A stretch of 64,000 nucleotides of DNA from Fibrobacter sp. (lineage in GTDB: Bacteria > Fibrobacterota > Fibrobacteria > Fibrobacterales > Fibrobacteraceae), in assembly GCA_024398875.1 (NCBI GenBank), contig JAKSIJ010000004.1:62001-126000 (forward strand), written 5' to 3'. A model generated the notes under the pieces. The model worked only from the letters and a program-made list of their open reading frames with translations, was not told the DNA's origin and ran no database searches. Positions 1 to 9,385 of this stretch are shown one piece after another. A program made the position numbers and the translations under genes. How positions within the stretch are numbered: the stretch's first letter is position 1; every line of letters starts with the position of its first letter.

Positions 1-2
1 AA

Positions 3-881
3 CTGGACGAGGGCTACAAGGTGGTGATTACCGGGAGCAATGCCTCCCTGCTTAGCCGTGAACTGGGAACACACTTGACGGGTCGCCACATCAGCAAGAC
101 CTTGTACCCCTTTTCTTACGCCGAATTCTGCGGATTGAAAAGGAAAGTTTTAGGCGAAAGGTCTTTTCATGAATACTTGCAGTTGGGCGGTTTTCCGCAA
201 TACCTCAAATTCATGGATGAGGAAATTTTGCAGAACCTGGTGAACGACATCGTTTATCGCGATATCATGGTTCGTTACGGCCTGAAAGAAGACTTGCCCC
301 TAAAAAAACTGCTGCTATACCTGATTGGTAACATCGGCAATCCGGTAAGTGCCACGTCGCTGAAGAATGTAATTGGTGTAAAGGCTCCGCAGACTATACT
401 GGACTACTTCTCGTATTTGGAAAATTCATATGTCGTCCAGTTCGTTCCGAAGTTCTCTTATTCATTCAAGGTCCAGCAGGTGAATCCCAAGAAGGTATAT
501 TGCGTGGATATGGGGCTGCATTCCGCCATGTCACCGTCGTTCTCGAAGGATCTGGGACGCAAACTCGAAAACACCGTATTCCTGGAACTGGTCCGCAACA
601 AGTTTGATGTGTTCTACCTAAACGAAAACGGGCACGAATGTGATTTTATCGCCTGCCAAAATAACGAGCCGAAAGTCGCCATTCAGGTGTGTTATGATTT
701 TACGGTGGAAAACAGGGAACGTGAGGTTGCGGGTTTGGCGGAGGCTCTGAAATTCTTCAAGATGGAAAGCGGACTTTTGCTGACCCTCAATCAGACCGAT
801 GAAATCAACGTGGAAGGTAAACGGGTGCATGTAATGCCCGTATGGAAATGGATGGAATCTCATGTACGCTCGCGTGTTTAA
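3..881 (+). CDS. DUF4143-type AAA ATPase, C-terminal part (5' end outside window)
   Basis: The reading frame is open to the left edge, so the start and Walker motifs are missing. The first residues (VITGSNASLLSRELG...LTGRH) fit the sensor-1 and arginine part of the AAA domain of this family. The rest fits the DUF4143 domain, including a C-terminal stretch with ECDFIA and IQVCYDF that resembles a PD-(D/E)XK-like core. Such ATPases are common, often strain-variable, and have no settled substrate. Its last 20 bases overlap the start of the sugar transferase, so the two may be co-transcribed. The family call is firm; the function is unknown. Confidence 0.8.
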   Translation: MDEGYKVVITGSNASLLSRELGTHLTGRHISKTLYPFSYAEFCGLKRKVLGERSFHEYLQLGGFPQYLKFMDEEILQNLVNDIVYRDIMVRYGLKEDLPLKKLLLYLIGNIGNPVSATSLKNVIGVKAPQTILDYFSYLENSYVVQFVPKFSYSFKVQQVNPKKVYCVDMGLHSAMSPSFSKDLGRKLENTVFLELVRNKFDVFYLNENGHECDFIACQNNEPKVAIQVCYDFTVENREREVAGLAEALKFFKMESGLLLTLNQTDEINVEGKRVHVMPVWKWMESHVRSRV

Positions 882-1542
882 GAGAATCATCGACTTCTTC
901 TGTGCGCTCCTGGCCATCGTCTGCCTGAGCCCGGTTCTCGTCGTGCTTACGATTCTGGGAGCCATCAAGATGAAGGGGAATCCCTTCTTCACGCAGCTGC
1001 GTCCCGGGAAGAACGAGAAGATCTTCAAGCTCATCAAGTTCCGCACCATGACCAATGCCCGCGACGCCCAAGGGAACCTGCTCCCAGATGACGTTCGCCT
1101 CACCAAGTACGGCAAGTTCCTCCGCAGCACGAGCCTTGACGAACTCCCCGAACTCTTCAACATATTGAAGGGCGATATGGCCGTCATCGGCCCGAGACCG
1201 CAACTCGTGCGCGACATGGTGTTCATGACACCGGAACAGCGCTGCCGCCACACCGTGCGCCAGGGCCTCAGTGGCCTAGCCCAAGTGAATGGCCGCAATG
1301 CCGTCACCTGGGAAACGAAGATTGCGTACGACCTCCAGTACATCGAACACATCACCTTTTGGGGTGACGTGAAAATAATTCTCACCACGTTTGCGAAAGT
1401 GTTCAAGCGCAGCGACATTACTGAAGAAAACTGCGACACCGCCACCGATTTGGGCGACTATCTGCTTGCAACAGGCAAAATCAGCCAGACCGAATACGAT
1501 TTGGGCCAGAAACAGGCTAAAAAGCTGATGGAGGTCGTGTGA
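862..1542 (+). CDS. Initiating sugar-phosphate transferase (bacterial sugar transferase, PglC/WcaJ type)
   Basis: This 226-residue protein should move a sugar-1-phosphate from a nucleotide sugar onto undecaprenyl phosphate at the inner membrane, the first step of surface-glycan assembly. It has a KRIIDF start, one hydrophobic re-entrant segment (about 10-35), KFRTM (59-63), the Asp-Glu catalytic pair in SLDELPEL (93-94) and GPRP (110-113). Its length matches the small monotopic PglC-like class rather than the long WbaP class. It opens the glycan cluster and ends one base inside the next start (TGATG). The sugar substrate cannot be read from the sequence. Confidence 0.93.
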   Translation: MYARVFKRIIDFFCALLAIVCLSPVLVVLTILGAIKMKGNPFFTQLRPGKNEKIFKLIKFRTMTNARDAQGNLLPDDVRLTKYGKFLRSTSLDELPELFNILKGDMAVIGPRPQLVRDMVFMTPEQRCRHTVRQGLSGLAQVNGRNAVTWETKIAYDLQYIEHITFWGDVKIILTTFAKVFKRSDITEENCDTATDLGDYLLATGKISQTEYDLGQKQAKKLMEVV

Positions 1543-2144
1543 TGTTGTACGAGATTGCGCATACAATCAAGGAACGTTGCGGATTCTTGTGGGACGCAAT
1601 TGAGTGGGGCAATGCCCTCGCTTTCTCCGTGATGTATCGCAAGGGCCTCAAACGCATTCCAGAAATCCTTGAAAAGTATTCTACGGACTATACGCATCGC
1701 TTGGCAACGAAGGATGATATCCCCGATATGGTGAAGTTCTTTGCGGAACAGCCCGAAAACGCCTTCAAATTTTTCAAACCTCACGGATTTGATGAGAAAT
1801 CCCTAAAGAAGATTGTTTGCAACAAATCTTTTATCACCTTCCTCGTGTTGAGCGGTGAATCCATTGTAGGCTACTTCTTCCTCCGCAGTTTTGTGAACGG
1901 GAAGAGTTTTAAAGGGTACATGGTCGATTATCGTTGGCGAAAAAAAGGTATTGCCAAGTTGGAAGGCATCGTGATGAACGAGGTCGTTCAAACCCTCGGA
2001 ATTCGCATGTTCGGCTCTATTTCTCCAGAGAATGAAGCCTCCATGGCTGCGGCTAAAGCGGTCAATGAAGTGAATGTCCTGAAGACTCTTGAAAACGGCG
2101 ACTATTACATAGAATTTTTACCGAAAGAAGTGGGCGAGGCCTAG
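1542..2144 (+). CDS. GNAT-family N-acetyltransferase in the glycan cluster
   Basis: About 200 residues. The ATG at 1542 is preferred over the in-frame GTG at 1539 because GGAGG at 1530-1534 sits seven bases upstream and the start overlaps the previous stop by one base. The second half has the GNAT pattern: a conserved beta strand (SIVGYFFLRSF), then DYRWRKKGIAKLEG, which fits the acetyl-CoA pyrophosphate-binding loop. The first 60 residues match no domain I recognise. Its place between the initiating transferase and the glycosyltransferases suggests it acetylates a sugar or sugar nucleotide for the polymer; this is inference from context. Confidence 0.75.
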   Translation: MLYEIAHTIKERCGFLWDAIEWGNALAFSVMYRKGLKRIPEILEKYSTDYTHRLATKDDIPDMVKFFAEQPENAFKFFKPHGFDEKSLKKIVCNKSFITFLVLSGESIVGYFFLRSFVNGKSFKGYMVDYRWRKKGIAKLEGIVMNEVVQTLGIRMFGSISPENEASMAAAKAVNEVNVLKTLENGDYYIEFLPKEVGEA

Positions 2145-3251
2145 ATGAAAATTCTGTATGTGACTACAGTTTCTATGACGATGGGCTTTTTCCCGGAGCA
2201 TATAAAGATGCTTTTGGGTGAAGGTCATTCCGTGGAAATTGCCACGAATTGTGAACAGCCTTTGCCTGAAATCTACAAGACGTTGGGTTGTAAATCCTAC
2301 GACATTCGTTTTTCCCGCTCTCCGTTTAGCAAGTGCAATTTGATAGCTTATAAGCAGTTGAAGGGTCTTGTGGAGAAGGAACATTATGATATAGTTCATT
2401 GCCACACTCCCAATGCCGCCATGATTACACGCTTGGCGTGTAGAAATGTTCGCAAACAGGGAACAAAAGTATTTTACACTGCGCATGGGTTCCATTTTTT
2501 TAAGGGAGCTCCTTTGAAGAATTGGCTCATGTACTACCCGATTGAAAAAATCTGTGCGCATTTGACTGATGTGCTGATAACCATCAATCACGAAGATTTT
2601 GAACTTGCAAAAAAGAAAATGCATGCAAAAAAAGTATGCTATGTTCCAGGGGTAGGAATAGACCTTTCAAAAATTCAAAGTGTAGAATGCGATAGGGCTG
2701 AAGTTCGTAAGTCTATGGGCGTGCCGGAAGATTGCATTTTGCTATTGTCTATCGGGGAGCTCAACGTCAATAAGAATCATCAAGTTGTCGTTAAGGCTCT
2801 AGCAAGGTTGAATAATACTAATGTGCATTATGCCATTGCTGGTCTTGGCGACCAGAAAGACAATCTCTTGAATCAGGCGAAGAACCTTGGTGTAGAAAGT
2901 CAATTCCATTTACTTGGTTACAGAACAGATGCCCTTAAGCTGTATAAGGCTGCGGATGTCTTTGTTTTCCCCTCATTTAGAGAAGGTCTTTCTGTTTCGA
3001 TGATGGAAGCGGTGGCCAGTGGAAAGGCTGTTATTTGCAGCAAGATTCGTGGAAATGTTGATTTGGTGGAAGATGGGGTAGGTGGATTACATTTTGTTCC
3101 CAATGATGTGGATGGCTTGATTCAGAATTTGAAAAATACCATTGATGATTCTGCAAAAATCGCCCAGATGGGTGATGCAAATAAAGAAAAAATAAAGATG
3201 TTTAGCCTGAAAAATGTTTTGGGCATGATGAAGGAAATTTATAATGCCTGA
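2145..3251 (+). CDS. Glycosyltransferase family 4 (EpsD/Cps-type)
   Basis: This 368-residue GT-B enzyme begins with MKILYVTTVSMTMGFF and carries HCHTPNAAMITRL and TAHGFHFFKGAP, both typical of EpsD-like family 4 enzymes of exopolysaccharide clusters. The C-terminal half has the donor-site EX7E element in FPSFREGLSVSMMEA. It follows the GNAT stop codon directly and overlaps the next glycosyltransferase by eight bases. It probably adds the second or a later sugar to the lipid-linked repeat unit on the cytoplasmic side; donor and acceptor are not readable. Confidence 0.9.
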   Translation: MKILYVTTVSMTMGFFPEHIKMLLGEGHSVEIATNCEQPLPEIYKTLGCKSYDIRFSRSPFSKCNLIAYKQLKGLVEKEHYDIVHCHTPNAAMITRLACRNVRKQGTKVFYTAHGFHFFKGAPLKNWLMYYPIEKICAHLTDVLITINHEDFELAKKKMHAKKVCYVPGVGIDLSKIQSVECDRAEVRKSMGVPEDCILLLSIGELNVNKNHQVVVKALARLNNTNVHYAIAGLGDQKDNLLNQAKNLGVESQFHLLGYRTDALKLYKAADVFVFPSFREGLSVSMMEAVASGKAVICSKIRGNVDLVEDGVGGLHFVPNDVDGLIQNLKNTIDDSAKIAQMGDANKEKIKMFSLKNVLGMMKEIYNA

Positions 3252-4314
3252 TAAGTGCTCAAAGAAAATATCGTTTTTTTTGGGTAGCATGGGACGAGGT
3301 GGTGCTGAACGTGTTATCAGTATTTTGTCCAATGATTTTGCCGAACGTGGTTGGGTTACTCACATTGGTTTGTTGTTGTTTAATAAAGTAGATTATGATT
3401 TAAACGAAACGACAAAAGTTTTTGACTTTACGGGAAGATTGACTTCTCGTTTAAAAAGAATTCCATATTGGATTAAGAGCGTTCGAAGCTATATAAAAAA
3501 AGAAAAGCCTGATGTAATAGTTTCTTTTGCAGCAAGGATTAACGTGCTTGTTTTATTGGCGGCTATAGGTACAAAAACAAAGGTTATTGTATCTGAAAGA
3601 AATGATCCGTGGCATGATGGACGTGGTTTGGCCACGCGGTTTATGGTTCGTTTGCTTTATCCTTTTGCTGCTAAAATTGTATTGCAGACAAAGAGAAGTG
3701 TCGCATATTTTTCGAAAGCGATTGCGAAAAAGTGTATTGTTATTCCGAACCCAATTTCGGTGAAGTGCGAAGCGTCTCCGGTGAAAAGAAAAAAAATTGT
3801 GGCTGTAGGAAGATTAGCTAAACAGAAAAATCATGAAATGCTTATAAGAGCATTCTCAAGTTTACCACAGGAATACAATGATTATAGTTTGTTCATCTAT
3901 GGAGATGGACCTTTATTAGAATACTTGACTTCGTTGGCCAAATCGTTAGGTGTGGAAAATAGAGTTTTTTTTCCTGGGAATGTTTCAAACATACATGAGC
4001 AAATTGCGGATGCTGAATTATTCATACTATCATCAGATTACGAGGGCTTATCTAACGCCCTTCTTGAAGCTATGATGATGGGGTTACCGTGTATTTCTAC
4101 AAATTGTGCTGGTGCGGATGAATTTATTGAAAATGAACGGAACGGTTTGATTGTTCCTGTTGGAGATGGAGATATGCTGAAAAATGCGATTGTAAAAATG
4201 CTATCGGAAGAAAATTTTTGTAACATGTGTGGACAAAATGCAAAAGAAACGTCAAAAAAATTTGCGAAGAAGGAAATGATAGCTTTGTGGAGAAGTCAAT
4301 TGGAGGAAGTGTAG
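3244..4314 (+). CDS. Glycosyltransferase family 4
   Basis: A 356-residue GT-B retaining glycosyltransferase. The N-terminus has the glycine-rich GSMGRGGAERVIS loop of the GT4 acceptor domain. The C-terminal domain has VGRLAKQKNHEMLIRAF and the EX7E motif in SSDYEGLSNALLEAMMMG. It overlaps the preceding gene by eight bases and is followed one base later by the ATP-grasp gene, so it lies inside a tight operon. Base composition turns AT-rich from here. The substrate is unknown. Confidence 0.9.
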   Translation: MPDKCSKKISFFLGSMGRGGAERVISILSNDFAERGWVTHIGLLLFNKVDYDLNETTKVFDFTGRLTSRLKRIPYWIKSVRSYIKKEKPDVIVSFAARINVLVLLAAIGTKTKVIVSERNDPWHDGRGLATRFMVRLLYPFAAKIVLQTKRSVAYFSKAIAKKCIVIPNPISVKCEASPVKRKKIVAVGRLAKQKNHEMLIRAFSSLPQEYNDYSLFIYGDGPLLEYLTSLAKSLGVENRVFFPGNVSNIHEQIADAELFILSSDYEGLSNALLEAMMMGLPCISTNCAGADEFIENERNGLIVPVGDGDMLKNAIVKMLSEENFCNMCGQNAKETSKKFAKKEMIALWRSQLEEV

Positions 4315-4315
4315 T

Positions 4316-5185
4316 ATGTTGAGAAAATTATTGAAGAGCTTGTTTTCCATCTTACCTGATAAGGTATATATCCAGTTGAAGTTTTTTTATCATTTTAAGA
4401 AATTTGCGAATTTAAAAAATCCTAAAACATTTAACGAAAAAATTCAGTGGCTGAAATTACATGACAGAAAAGATGTTTACACAACAATGGTTGATAAGTA
4501 CGATGCGAAAAAATATGTCGCTGATAGAATTGGCTCTGAATATGTGATTCCCGCTTATGGTGTGTGGGAACGTTTTGAAGATATTGATTTTGATTGTCTA
4601 CCAAATCAATTTGTGCTAAAAACAACGCATGATTGTGGAGGAATTGTTATATGCCGCGATAAAACATCTTTTGACAAAAAGAATGCTAAAGTTTTTTTGG
4701 AAAAACATTTGAATTTTAATTATTTCAAAGAAGGGCGAGAATGGCCTTATAAAAATGTTAAACCAAGAATATTAGCTGAAAAATATATGGAAAATGAAGG
4801 CTTGAATGGAAATTCTTTGGTAGATTATAAGTTTTATTGTTTTAATGGAAAACCAAAATTTTTATATGTTAGTTCTGGATTGGAAAATCACGCGACTGCT
4901 TCAATTAGTTTTTTGAATCTAGATTGGACTTTTGCTGAATATGAGCGTAGTGATTACAAACCTTTGACTAGAATTCCCCCGAAACCATTAAACTATGAAA
5001 AAATGCTTGAAATTTGTGAAACCATGTCCCAAGGAGTTAAATTTCTTCGCGTTGATTTGTATGAAGTTAACGGGAAAATATATTCATCGGAGTTGACGTT
5101 CCATCCCGGTTCTGGATTTACACGATTTAAAAATGATGCTCATGATGTTGAAATTGGAAATATGTTGGGATTGTATAAGGGATAA
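4316..5185 (+). CDS. TupA-like ATP-grasp protein of polysaccharide clusters
   Basis: A 289-residue protein with the order seen in TupA-like ATP-grasp proteins: the N-terminal KNPKTFNEKIQWLK stretch, a central strand FVLKTTHDCGGIVICRDK (ATP-binding lysine and glycine-rich loop), VDYKFYCFNGKPKF, and the C-terminal metal-binding strand VDLYEVNGKIYSSELTFHPG. TupA-type enzymes are linked to amide or peptide-like modification in teichuronic and capsular polymers. Here it lies between two GT4 genes, so it may attach an amino-acid-like group to the repeat unit. That role is inference. Confidence 0.85.
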   Translation: MLRKLLKSLFSILPDKVYIQLKFFYHFKKFANLKNPKTFNEKIQWLKLHDRKDVYTTMVDKYDAKKYVADRIGSEYVIPAYGVWERFEDIDFDCLPNQFVLKTTHDCGGIVICRDKTSFDKKNAKVFLEKHLNFNYFKEGREWPYKNVKPRILAEKYMENEGLNGNSLVDYKFYCFNGKPKFLYVSSGLENHATASISFLNLDWTFAEYERSDYKPLTRIPPKPLNYEKMLEICETMSQGVKFLRVDLYEVNGKIYSSELTFHPGSGFTRFKNDAHDVEIGNMLGLYKG

Positions 5186-5209
5186 AAAATTTGTTGAGGA
5201 AATAATGAT

Positions 5210-6406
5210 ATGAGAAATCTTGCAATTATCATACCGACTCTTAATGGTGGTGGCGCTGAACGTACGGCTTCGAATCTCTCGATTTTTTTTGATAAAATAT
5301 ATAATGTACATTTGATCGTTTTTGATGCAAGAAATATTAGATATCCGTATGCAGGAACTTTACATGATTTATCGCTTCCTCCCAAAACAGGAAAGATTGG
5401 AAAACTTATAAATCTCATACGGAGAATTAGTAGAACAAAAAAGATTAAGGCAATAGAAAAAATAGATGTATCAATAAGCTTAATGGATGGACCAAATTTA
5501 GTTAACATCTTTAGTCGTTATGGGCATGAGGTTGTAATAACGTCCATTCGAATATTTATGTCTAAGGCAAGCGGTTTTAGTGGCTCTATTCCCTATTTTC
5601 GAGAAATGTTGATGAATATTACGGGTTCAAAATCGGATAAGATTGTGACATTATCAAAGGGCGTTGAATCAGATTTGATAAAATCTTTTCATATTCCCCC
5701 ATCAAAAATTACTACCATTTATAATCCGTGTGACGGAGAACTTTTGTTAGAAAAATCCTCGTTAGATATATTGAGATCTATGAAAATGGGAGCTCATTCT
5801 GTTGCTACGATGGGCCGAATGACTCCACAAAAAGGGCAATGGTTGCTTATTAGAGCATTCTCAAAGGTTTTGAAACGAATCCCTGATGCGAAATTGTACA
5901 TTTTAGGTACTGGTATCCTTGAAAGTAGACTTAAAGAACTTGCAGAAAAATTGCATATCTCTAGCAGCATAGAATTTTGCGGTTTTATGGAAGCTCCGCA
6001 TCGTCTGATTCAAGCCTGTCGTGTTTTTGTTTTTCCTTCTTTATATGAGGGATTAGGAAACGTAATCATTGAATCCCTTGCTTGTGGAACCCCTGCAATT
6101 GCTTGTGATTGCCTTTCGGGACCGAGAGAAATTCTGGCTCCGGATACGGAATATGTTGGCTCGTTAAAAAGTGCTGAATATGGCGCTTATGGAATATTGG
6201 TAAAAGTTGCAAATGATAATACTTTTGATGCAAAAAAAACTTTGAGTGATACGGAAATTCAATTGGCGGATGCAATTATAGACGTCCTTGAAAATGACCA
6301 TGTTTGGGAGAGGTACCATAATGCTGCATTATTGCGATCAAAATTTTTTAGCTATAATTCAATTATGCGAGAATGGCAAAATCTAATAGAACATTGTATT
6401 AGTTGA
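5210..6406 (+). CDS. Glycosyltransferase family 4
   Basis: A 398-residue GT-B glycosyltransferase starting MRNLAIIIPTLNGGGAERTA, the GT4 acceptor-domain loop. Later motifs are VATMGRMTPQKGQWLLIRAF and the EX7E element in FPSLYEGLGNVIIESLACG, then SGPREIL, which is common in GalNAc- or Gal-transferring members such as the PglH/PglJ type. GAGGAAATAATGAT precedes the start. The stop overlaps the next start by one base (TGATG). The gene is AT-rich like its neighbours. Confidence 0.9.
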   Translation: MRNLAIIIPTLNGGGAERTASNLSIFFDKIYNVHLIVFDARNIRYPYAGTLHDLSLPPKTGKIGKLINLIRRISRTKKIKAIEKIDVSISLMDGPNLVNIFSRYGHEVVITSIRIFMSKASGFSGSIPYFREMLMNITGSKSDKIVTLSKGVESDLIKSFHIPPSKITTIYNPCDGELLLEKSSLDILRSMKMGAHSVATMGRMTPQKGQWLLIRAFSKVLKRIPDAKLYILGTGILESRLKELAEKLHISSSIEFCGFMEAPHRLIQACRVFVFPSLYEGLGNVIIESLACGTPAIACDCLSGPREILAPDTEYVGSLKSAEYGAYGILVKVANDNTFDAKKTLSDTEIQLADAIIDVLENDHVWERYHNAALLRSKFFSYNSIMREWQNLIEHCIS

Positions 6407-7539
6407 TGAATAGAATCTTTATAAAAAAAGAATCCTATGATGGAATAATTTTGCCGTTGACGGCATTTTTGGGATTGTTTCTGCCTTTCCTTGTCCCCAA
6501 TGCGGTGTCTCTTTTTATAAAACCTATTGGCATTGTTGCGGGAGTATTTTGGCTCATAAAATCAAATCAAGATATTTTTCGAAATAAAGGACTCTTTTTC
6601 TTTTTATTCTTTTTTGGAATATATGTGTGTGCTTGTTTAAGATTTAGAAATACATTAAATGTTAATTCTGTTGGATATTTGATATATGTTGTATATGCGC
6701 TTTGCCTTGTGACAATCGATCATTCAAAGAAGAGCATAGATAGGTTAATTAAAGGGTGCTTCTGGGCGGGGGCATTATTTGCACTATTTGTTGCTGTGTC
6801 TAATCCATTTATGTCCTTTAATTTTTACACTAGGACAAGACTGCTTGTTTTATGGCAATGGATAAATTCGAATCAAATTGTGTACGTTGTTGTTATTGGA
6901 TTTGCTGCCTTTCCGTATTTGATGCATCAATTATATTTATCTAAAGCAAAAAAACTTGTTTATAATCTCTTGCTAATTCCTATGGCATATTGTGTATTTA
7001 TGACGTTAAGTCGTGGCGGTTTTGCTTGTCTGTTATCAATTTCTGTAGTCTATTTTCTCCATTTGGAATGGCGTAATATAAAAAATAATAAGTTTGCTTT
7101 TTTGGGGTCTCTTCTTCTTGTAATAGCTGCGGGATTTACCCTTGTAGATTTATTTTCTTTTGAATACGCTCAACAATTAAACCGTGTGATTTCATTGGAA
7201 TCCTATGAAGATTCAAACGGAAGAATGGATATGTTTTCCCAAGCATTTTCTTCTGTTGAAAATATTGTTATAGGGGGTGGGTGTGATGCGTGGAATGGAG
7301 GGCATAAAATACACAATATTTTTATTTCAATATTTGTTCAGTGTGGTTTATTGGGGCTGACTGCATTTGTGATTCTTTTTTTATTTGATATAGTGCGTAT
7401 TCGTTCCATTTATGCTATTTATTTTGCGATTCCCTTGATAATGCAATCTATGGTTGAATCGGGTGATTCTTATACTTTTTGGATTCCATTTGTAGTGATT
7501 TGGTTAATAAATGAAAACAAAGGAAACCTGAAACTATGA
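6406..7539 (+). CDS. O-antigen polymerase/ligase-like membrane protein (Wzy candidate)
   Basis: A very hydrophobic protein of about 377 residues with roughly ten predicted membrane segments. It carries MTLSRGGFACLLS, which fits the conserved SRG motif of the Wzy_C/O-antigen ligase superfamily, then a polar periplasmic stretch and further membrane segments. The ATG at 6406 overlaps the preceding stop, so it is preferred to the TTG at 6403. In a Wzx/Wzy system it would polymerise lipid-linked repeat units in the periplasm. Because ligases share the fold, polymerase is the more likely role only by context (flippase and Wzc-type protein nearby). Confidence 0.8.
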   Translation: MNRIFIKKESYDGIILPLTAFLGLFLPFLVPNAVSLFIKPIGIVAGVFWLIKSNQDIFRNKGLFFFLFFFGIYVCACLRFRNTLNVNSVGYLIYVVYALCLVTIDHSKKSIDRLIKGCFWAGALFALFVAVSNPFMSFNFYTRTRLLVLWQWINSNQIVYVVVIGFAAFPYLMHQLYLSKAKKLVYNLLLIPMAYCVFMTLSRGGFACLLSISVVYFLHLEWRNIKNNKFAFLGSLLLVIAAGFTLVDLFSFEYAQQLNRVISLESYEDSNGRMDMFSQAFSSVENIVIGGGCDAWNGGHKIHNIFISIFVQCGLLGLTAFVILFLFDIVRIRSIYAIYFAIPLIMQSMVESGDSYTFWIPFVVIWLINENKGNLKL

Positions 7540-9035
7540 GTCGGGCAATAAAATTGGTACTTAATTCTGGATTGTCTTTATTTTACCAGATCGTGGTGGT
7601 TATAAGTGGTTTTGTTTTACCTCCGTTGATTATTAAGTATTACGGCTCTTCTGCGAATGGTTTGGTTGCGTCCATATCAAATTTTTTAGCTTTTTTTGCA
7701 TTGACAGAAATGGGTATGGGGGCAGTTGTAAGGGCGTCTTTGTATAAGCCGCTTGCAATGAATGATTCTGTTGAAATAAGTAAAGTCCTATTGTCATCGC
7801 GAAAATTCTTTACAAAGATTGGAGTGTTCCTCCTTCTATACACGATTGTTTTGATTTTTGTTTTTCCGTTTGTTTCAGAAAGTTGCTTTGATTTTGTTTC
7901 AACGGCCATTTTAATCGCCGCTATCGCTATTGGTTCTATTTCGCAGTATTTGTTTGGTATTGTATATGATCAATTGCTGAATGCATCTCAACGTGCGTAT
8001 GTTTCCCTAGTGATATCTTCATTGGTGGTGGTCTTAACCACGATAGTGAGCGTTGTTCTTATACGGCACAATTATTCTTTGCATGTTGTAAAAATTGCTA
8101 CTGCGGGAATCTTTGTTTTCAAACCGCTGCTTTTACAATTGTATGTAAAAAAAATATATAAGATAGATTTCTCCGTTTCGTATGAAGGAGAACCGATTAA
8201 ACAGAAATGGAATGGACTTGCTCAACATTTTGCGACATATGTTTTGAAACATTCCGATATTGTAGTTCTTACATTCTTTTCGAATTTAAAGATTGTTTCT
8301 ATTTATTATGTATATCATTTAATATCAAATGGTTTGCAGTCTATAGTAAGTTCTCTTTCTAATGGATTTTATTCATTGCTTGGGGATATGTATGCAAAAA
8401 AAGAAGAAGATTTGTTAAAACGTACTTTTAGCTTGTTTGAATTTATAATTCATACATCAGTAGCTATAATGTTTTCTGTGACCTTTTTATTAATTCTTCC
8501 TTTTGTCCATGTGTATACAATGGAGGCCCATGATGCAAATTATATTCAACCTCTTTTTGCATACATATTTTTAATGGCTACAATGTTCTTTTGCGTTAGG
8601 ACTCCATACTATATTATGGTTCAATCTGCGGGTCATTTTAAAGAAACTCAGAATAGTGCCATTTATGAGGTGCTAATCAATGTGGTTGTATCCATAACGC
8701 TTGTTTTCAACTATGATTTGGTTGGAGTGGCAATAGGAACCCTTTTGGCAATGATTTATAGAACATTCTACTTGGTGCATTATTTATCAAAGAATGTTCT
8801 TTATCTGCCATTCACTAATTTTTTGAAGCGAGTAATTATTGATGTTGTATGTGTTATGGTTTGTTTTAAGATTGGTTCGATATTTTCGTTACAGTGCAAT
8901 GACTATTTTGCTTTTTTTGTACTAGGTATAAAAATTATTTTCTTTTGTACTCTTCTTTCTTTGGGAATAAACATCGTTACATGCCCCTCGGATTTCAAGG
9001 CCTTGATGAGATACATAAAATGTAAATCGTTGTAA
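7536..9035 (+). CDS. Polysaccharide flippase (Wzx-like, MOP superfamily)
   Basis: A 499-residue integral membrane protein with a dozen or more hydrophobic segments and the N-terminal pattern of oligosaccharide flippases (LFYQIVVVISGFVLPPLIIKYYGSSANGLVAS). It starts by ATGA overlap with the polymerase gene. In this family the protein turns the undecaprenyl-linked repeat unit from the cytoplasmic to the periplasmic leaflet. It ends the AT-rich glycan operon; galE and the Wzc-type kinase come only after a block of unrelated small genes. Confidence 0.88.
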   Translation: MSRAIKLVLNSGLSLFYQIVVVISGFVLPPLIIKYYGSSANGLVASISNFLAFFALTEMGMGAVVRASLYKPLAMNDSVEISKVLLSSRKFFTKIGVFLLLYTIVLIFVFPFVSESCFDFVSTAILIAAIAIGSISQYLFGIVYDQLLNASQRAYVSLVISSLVVVLTTIVSVVLIRHNYSLHVVKIATAGIFVFKPLLLQLYVKKIYKIDFSVSYEGEPIKQKWNGLAQHFATYVLKHSDIVVLTFFSNLKIVSIYYVYHLISNGLQSIVSSLSNGFYSLLGDMYAKKEEDLLKRTFSLFEFIIHTSVAIMFSVTFLLILPFVHVYTMEAHDANYIQPLFAYIFLMATMFFCVRTPYYIMVQSAGHFKETQNSAIYEVLINVVVSITLVFNYDLVGVAIGTLLAMIYRTFYLVHYLSKNVLYLPFTNFLKRVIIDVVCVMVCFKIGSIFSLQCNDYFAFFVLGIKIIFFCTLLSLGINIVTCPSDFKALMRYIKCKSL

Positions 9036-9128
9036 TTTTTTCGTGAAAAGAAAAATCCTTTCATAACCCTCTTCCCATTCTCCCTTCTCCTTTGTCATAT
9101 TGATGCTAAATCAAGCAAAGGAGAAAAT

Positions 9129-9353
9129 ATGCACAATTGCAATCTTAAACCGGTAAATTCCGCCCTGATCAAGCAGGTGGGCTACAATCCCATGACTTCC
9201 GTGCTCTGCGTGGAGTTCCGAGATGGTTCCGTCTATCATTATTCCGGGGTCCCGTCCTCCGTCTATGAGGGGATGATGCTCTCCAGTTCCATGGGACACT
9301 ACTTCGACACCTACGTGAAAAAGGCCGGATATTCCTACACCAGGGAACGATGA
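9129..9353 (+). CDS. KTSC-domain small protein
   Basis: A 74-residue protein that is essentially one KTSC domain: VGYNPMTSVLCVEFRDGSVY followed by YSGVPSSVYEGMMLSSSMGHYFDTYVK. The domain is named for a conserved Lys-Thr-Ser-Cys-like signature and is found alone or fused to lysyl-tRNA synthetase or nucleic-acid proteins; its function is not settled. AAGGAG about six bases upstream supports the start. It is GC-richer than the glycan genes just before it and seems a separate unit. Confidence 0.85.
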   Translation: MHNCNLKPVNSALIKQVGYNPMTSVLCVEFRDGSVYHYSGVPSSVYEGMMLSSSMGHYFDTYVKKAGYSYTRER

Positions 9354-9385
9354 TTCTTTACAAATAAATTACAGAACAGGGAAGC

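Noticed and set aside
618-1445. Minus-strand frame opposite the sugar transferase
   Set aside because: The plus-strand gene has catalytic motifs; the minus frame has none and shows no ribosome site.
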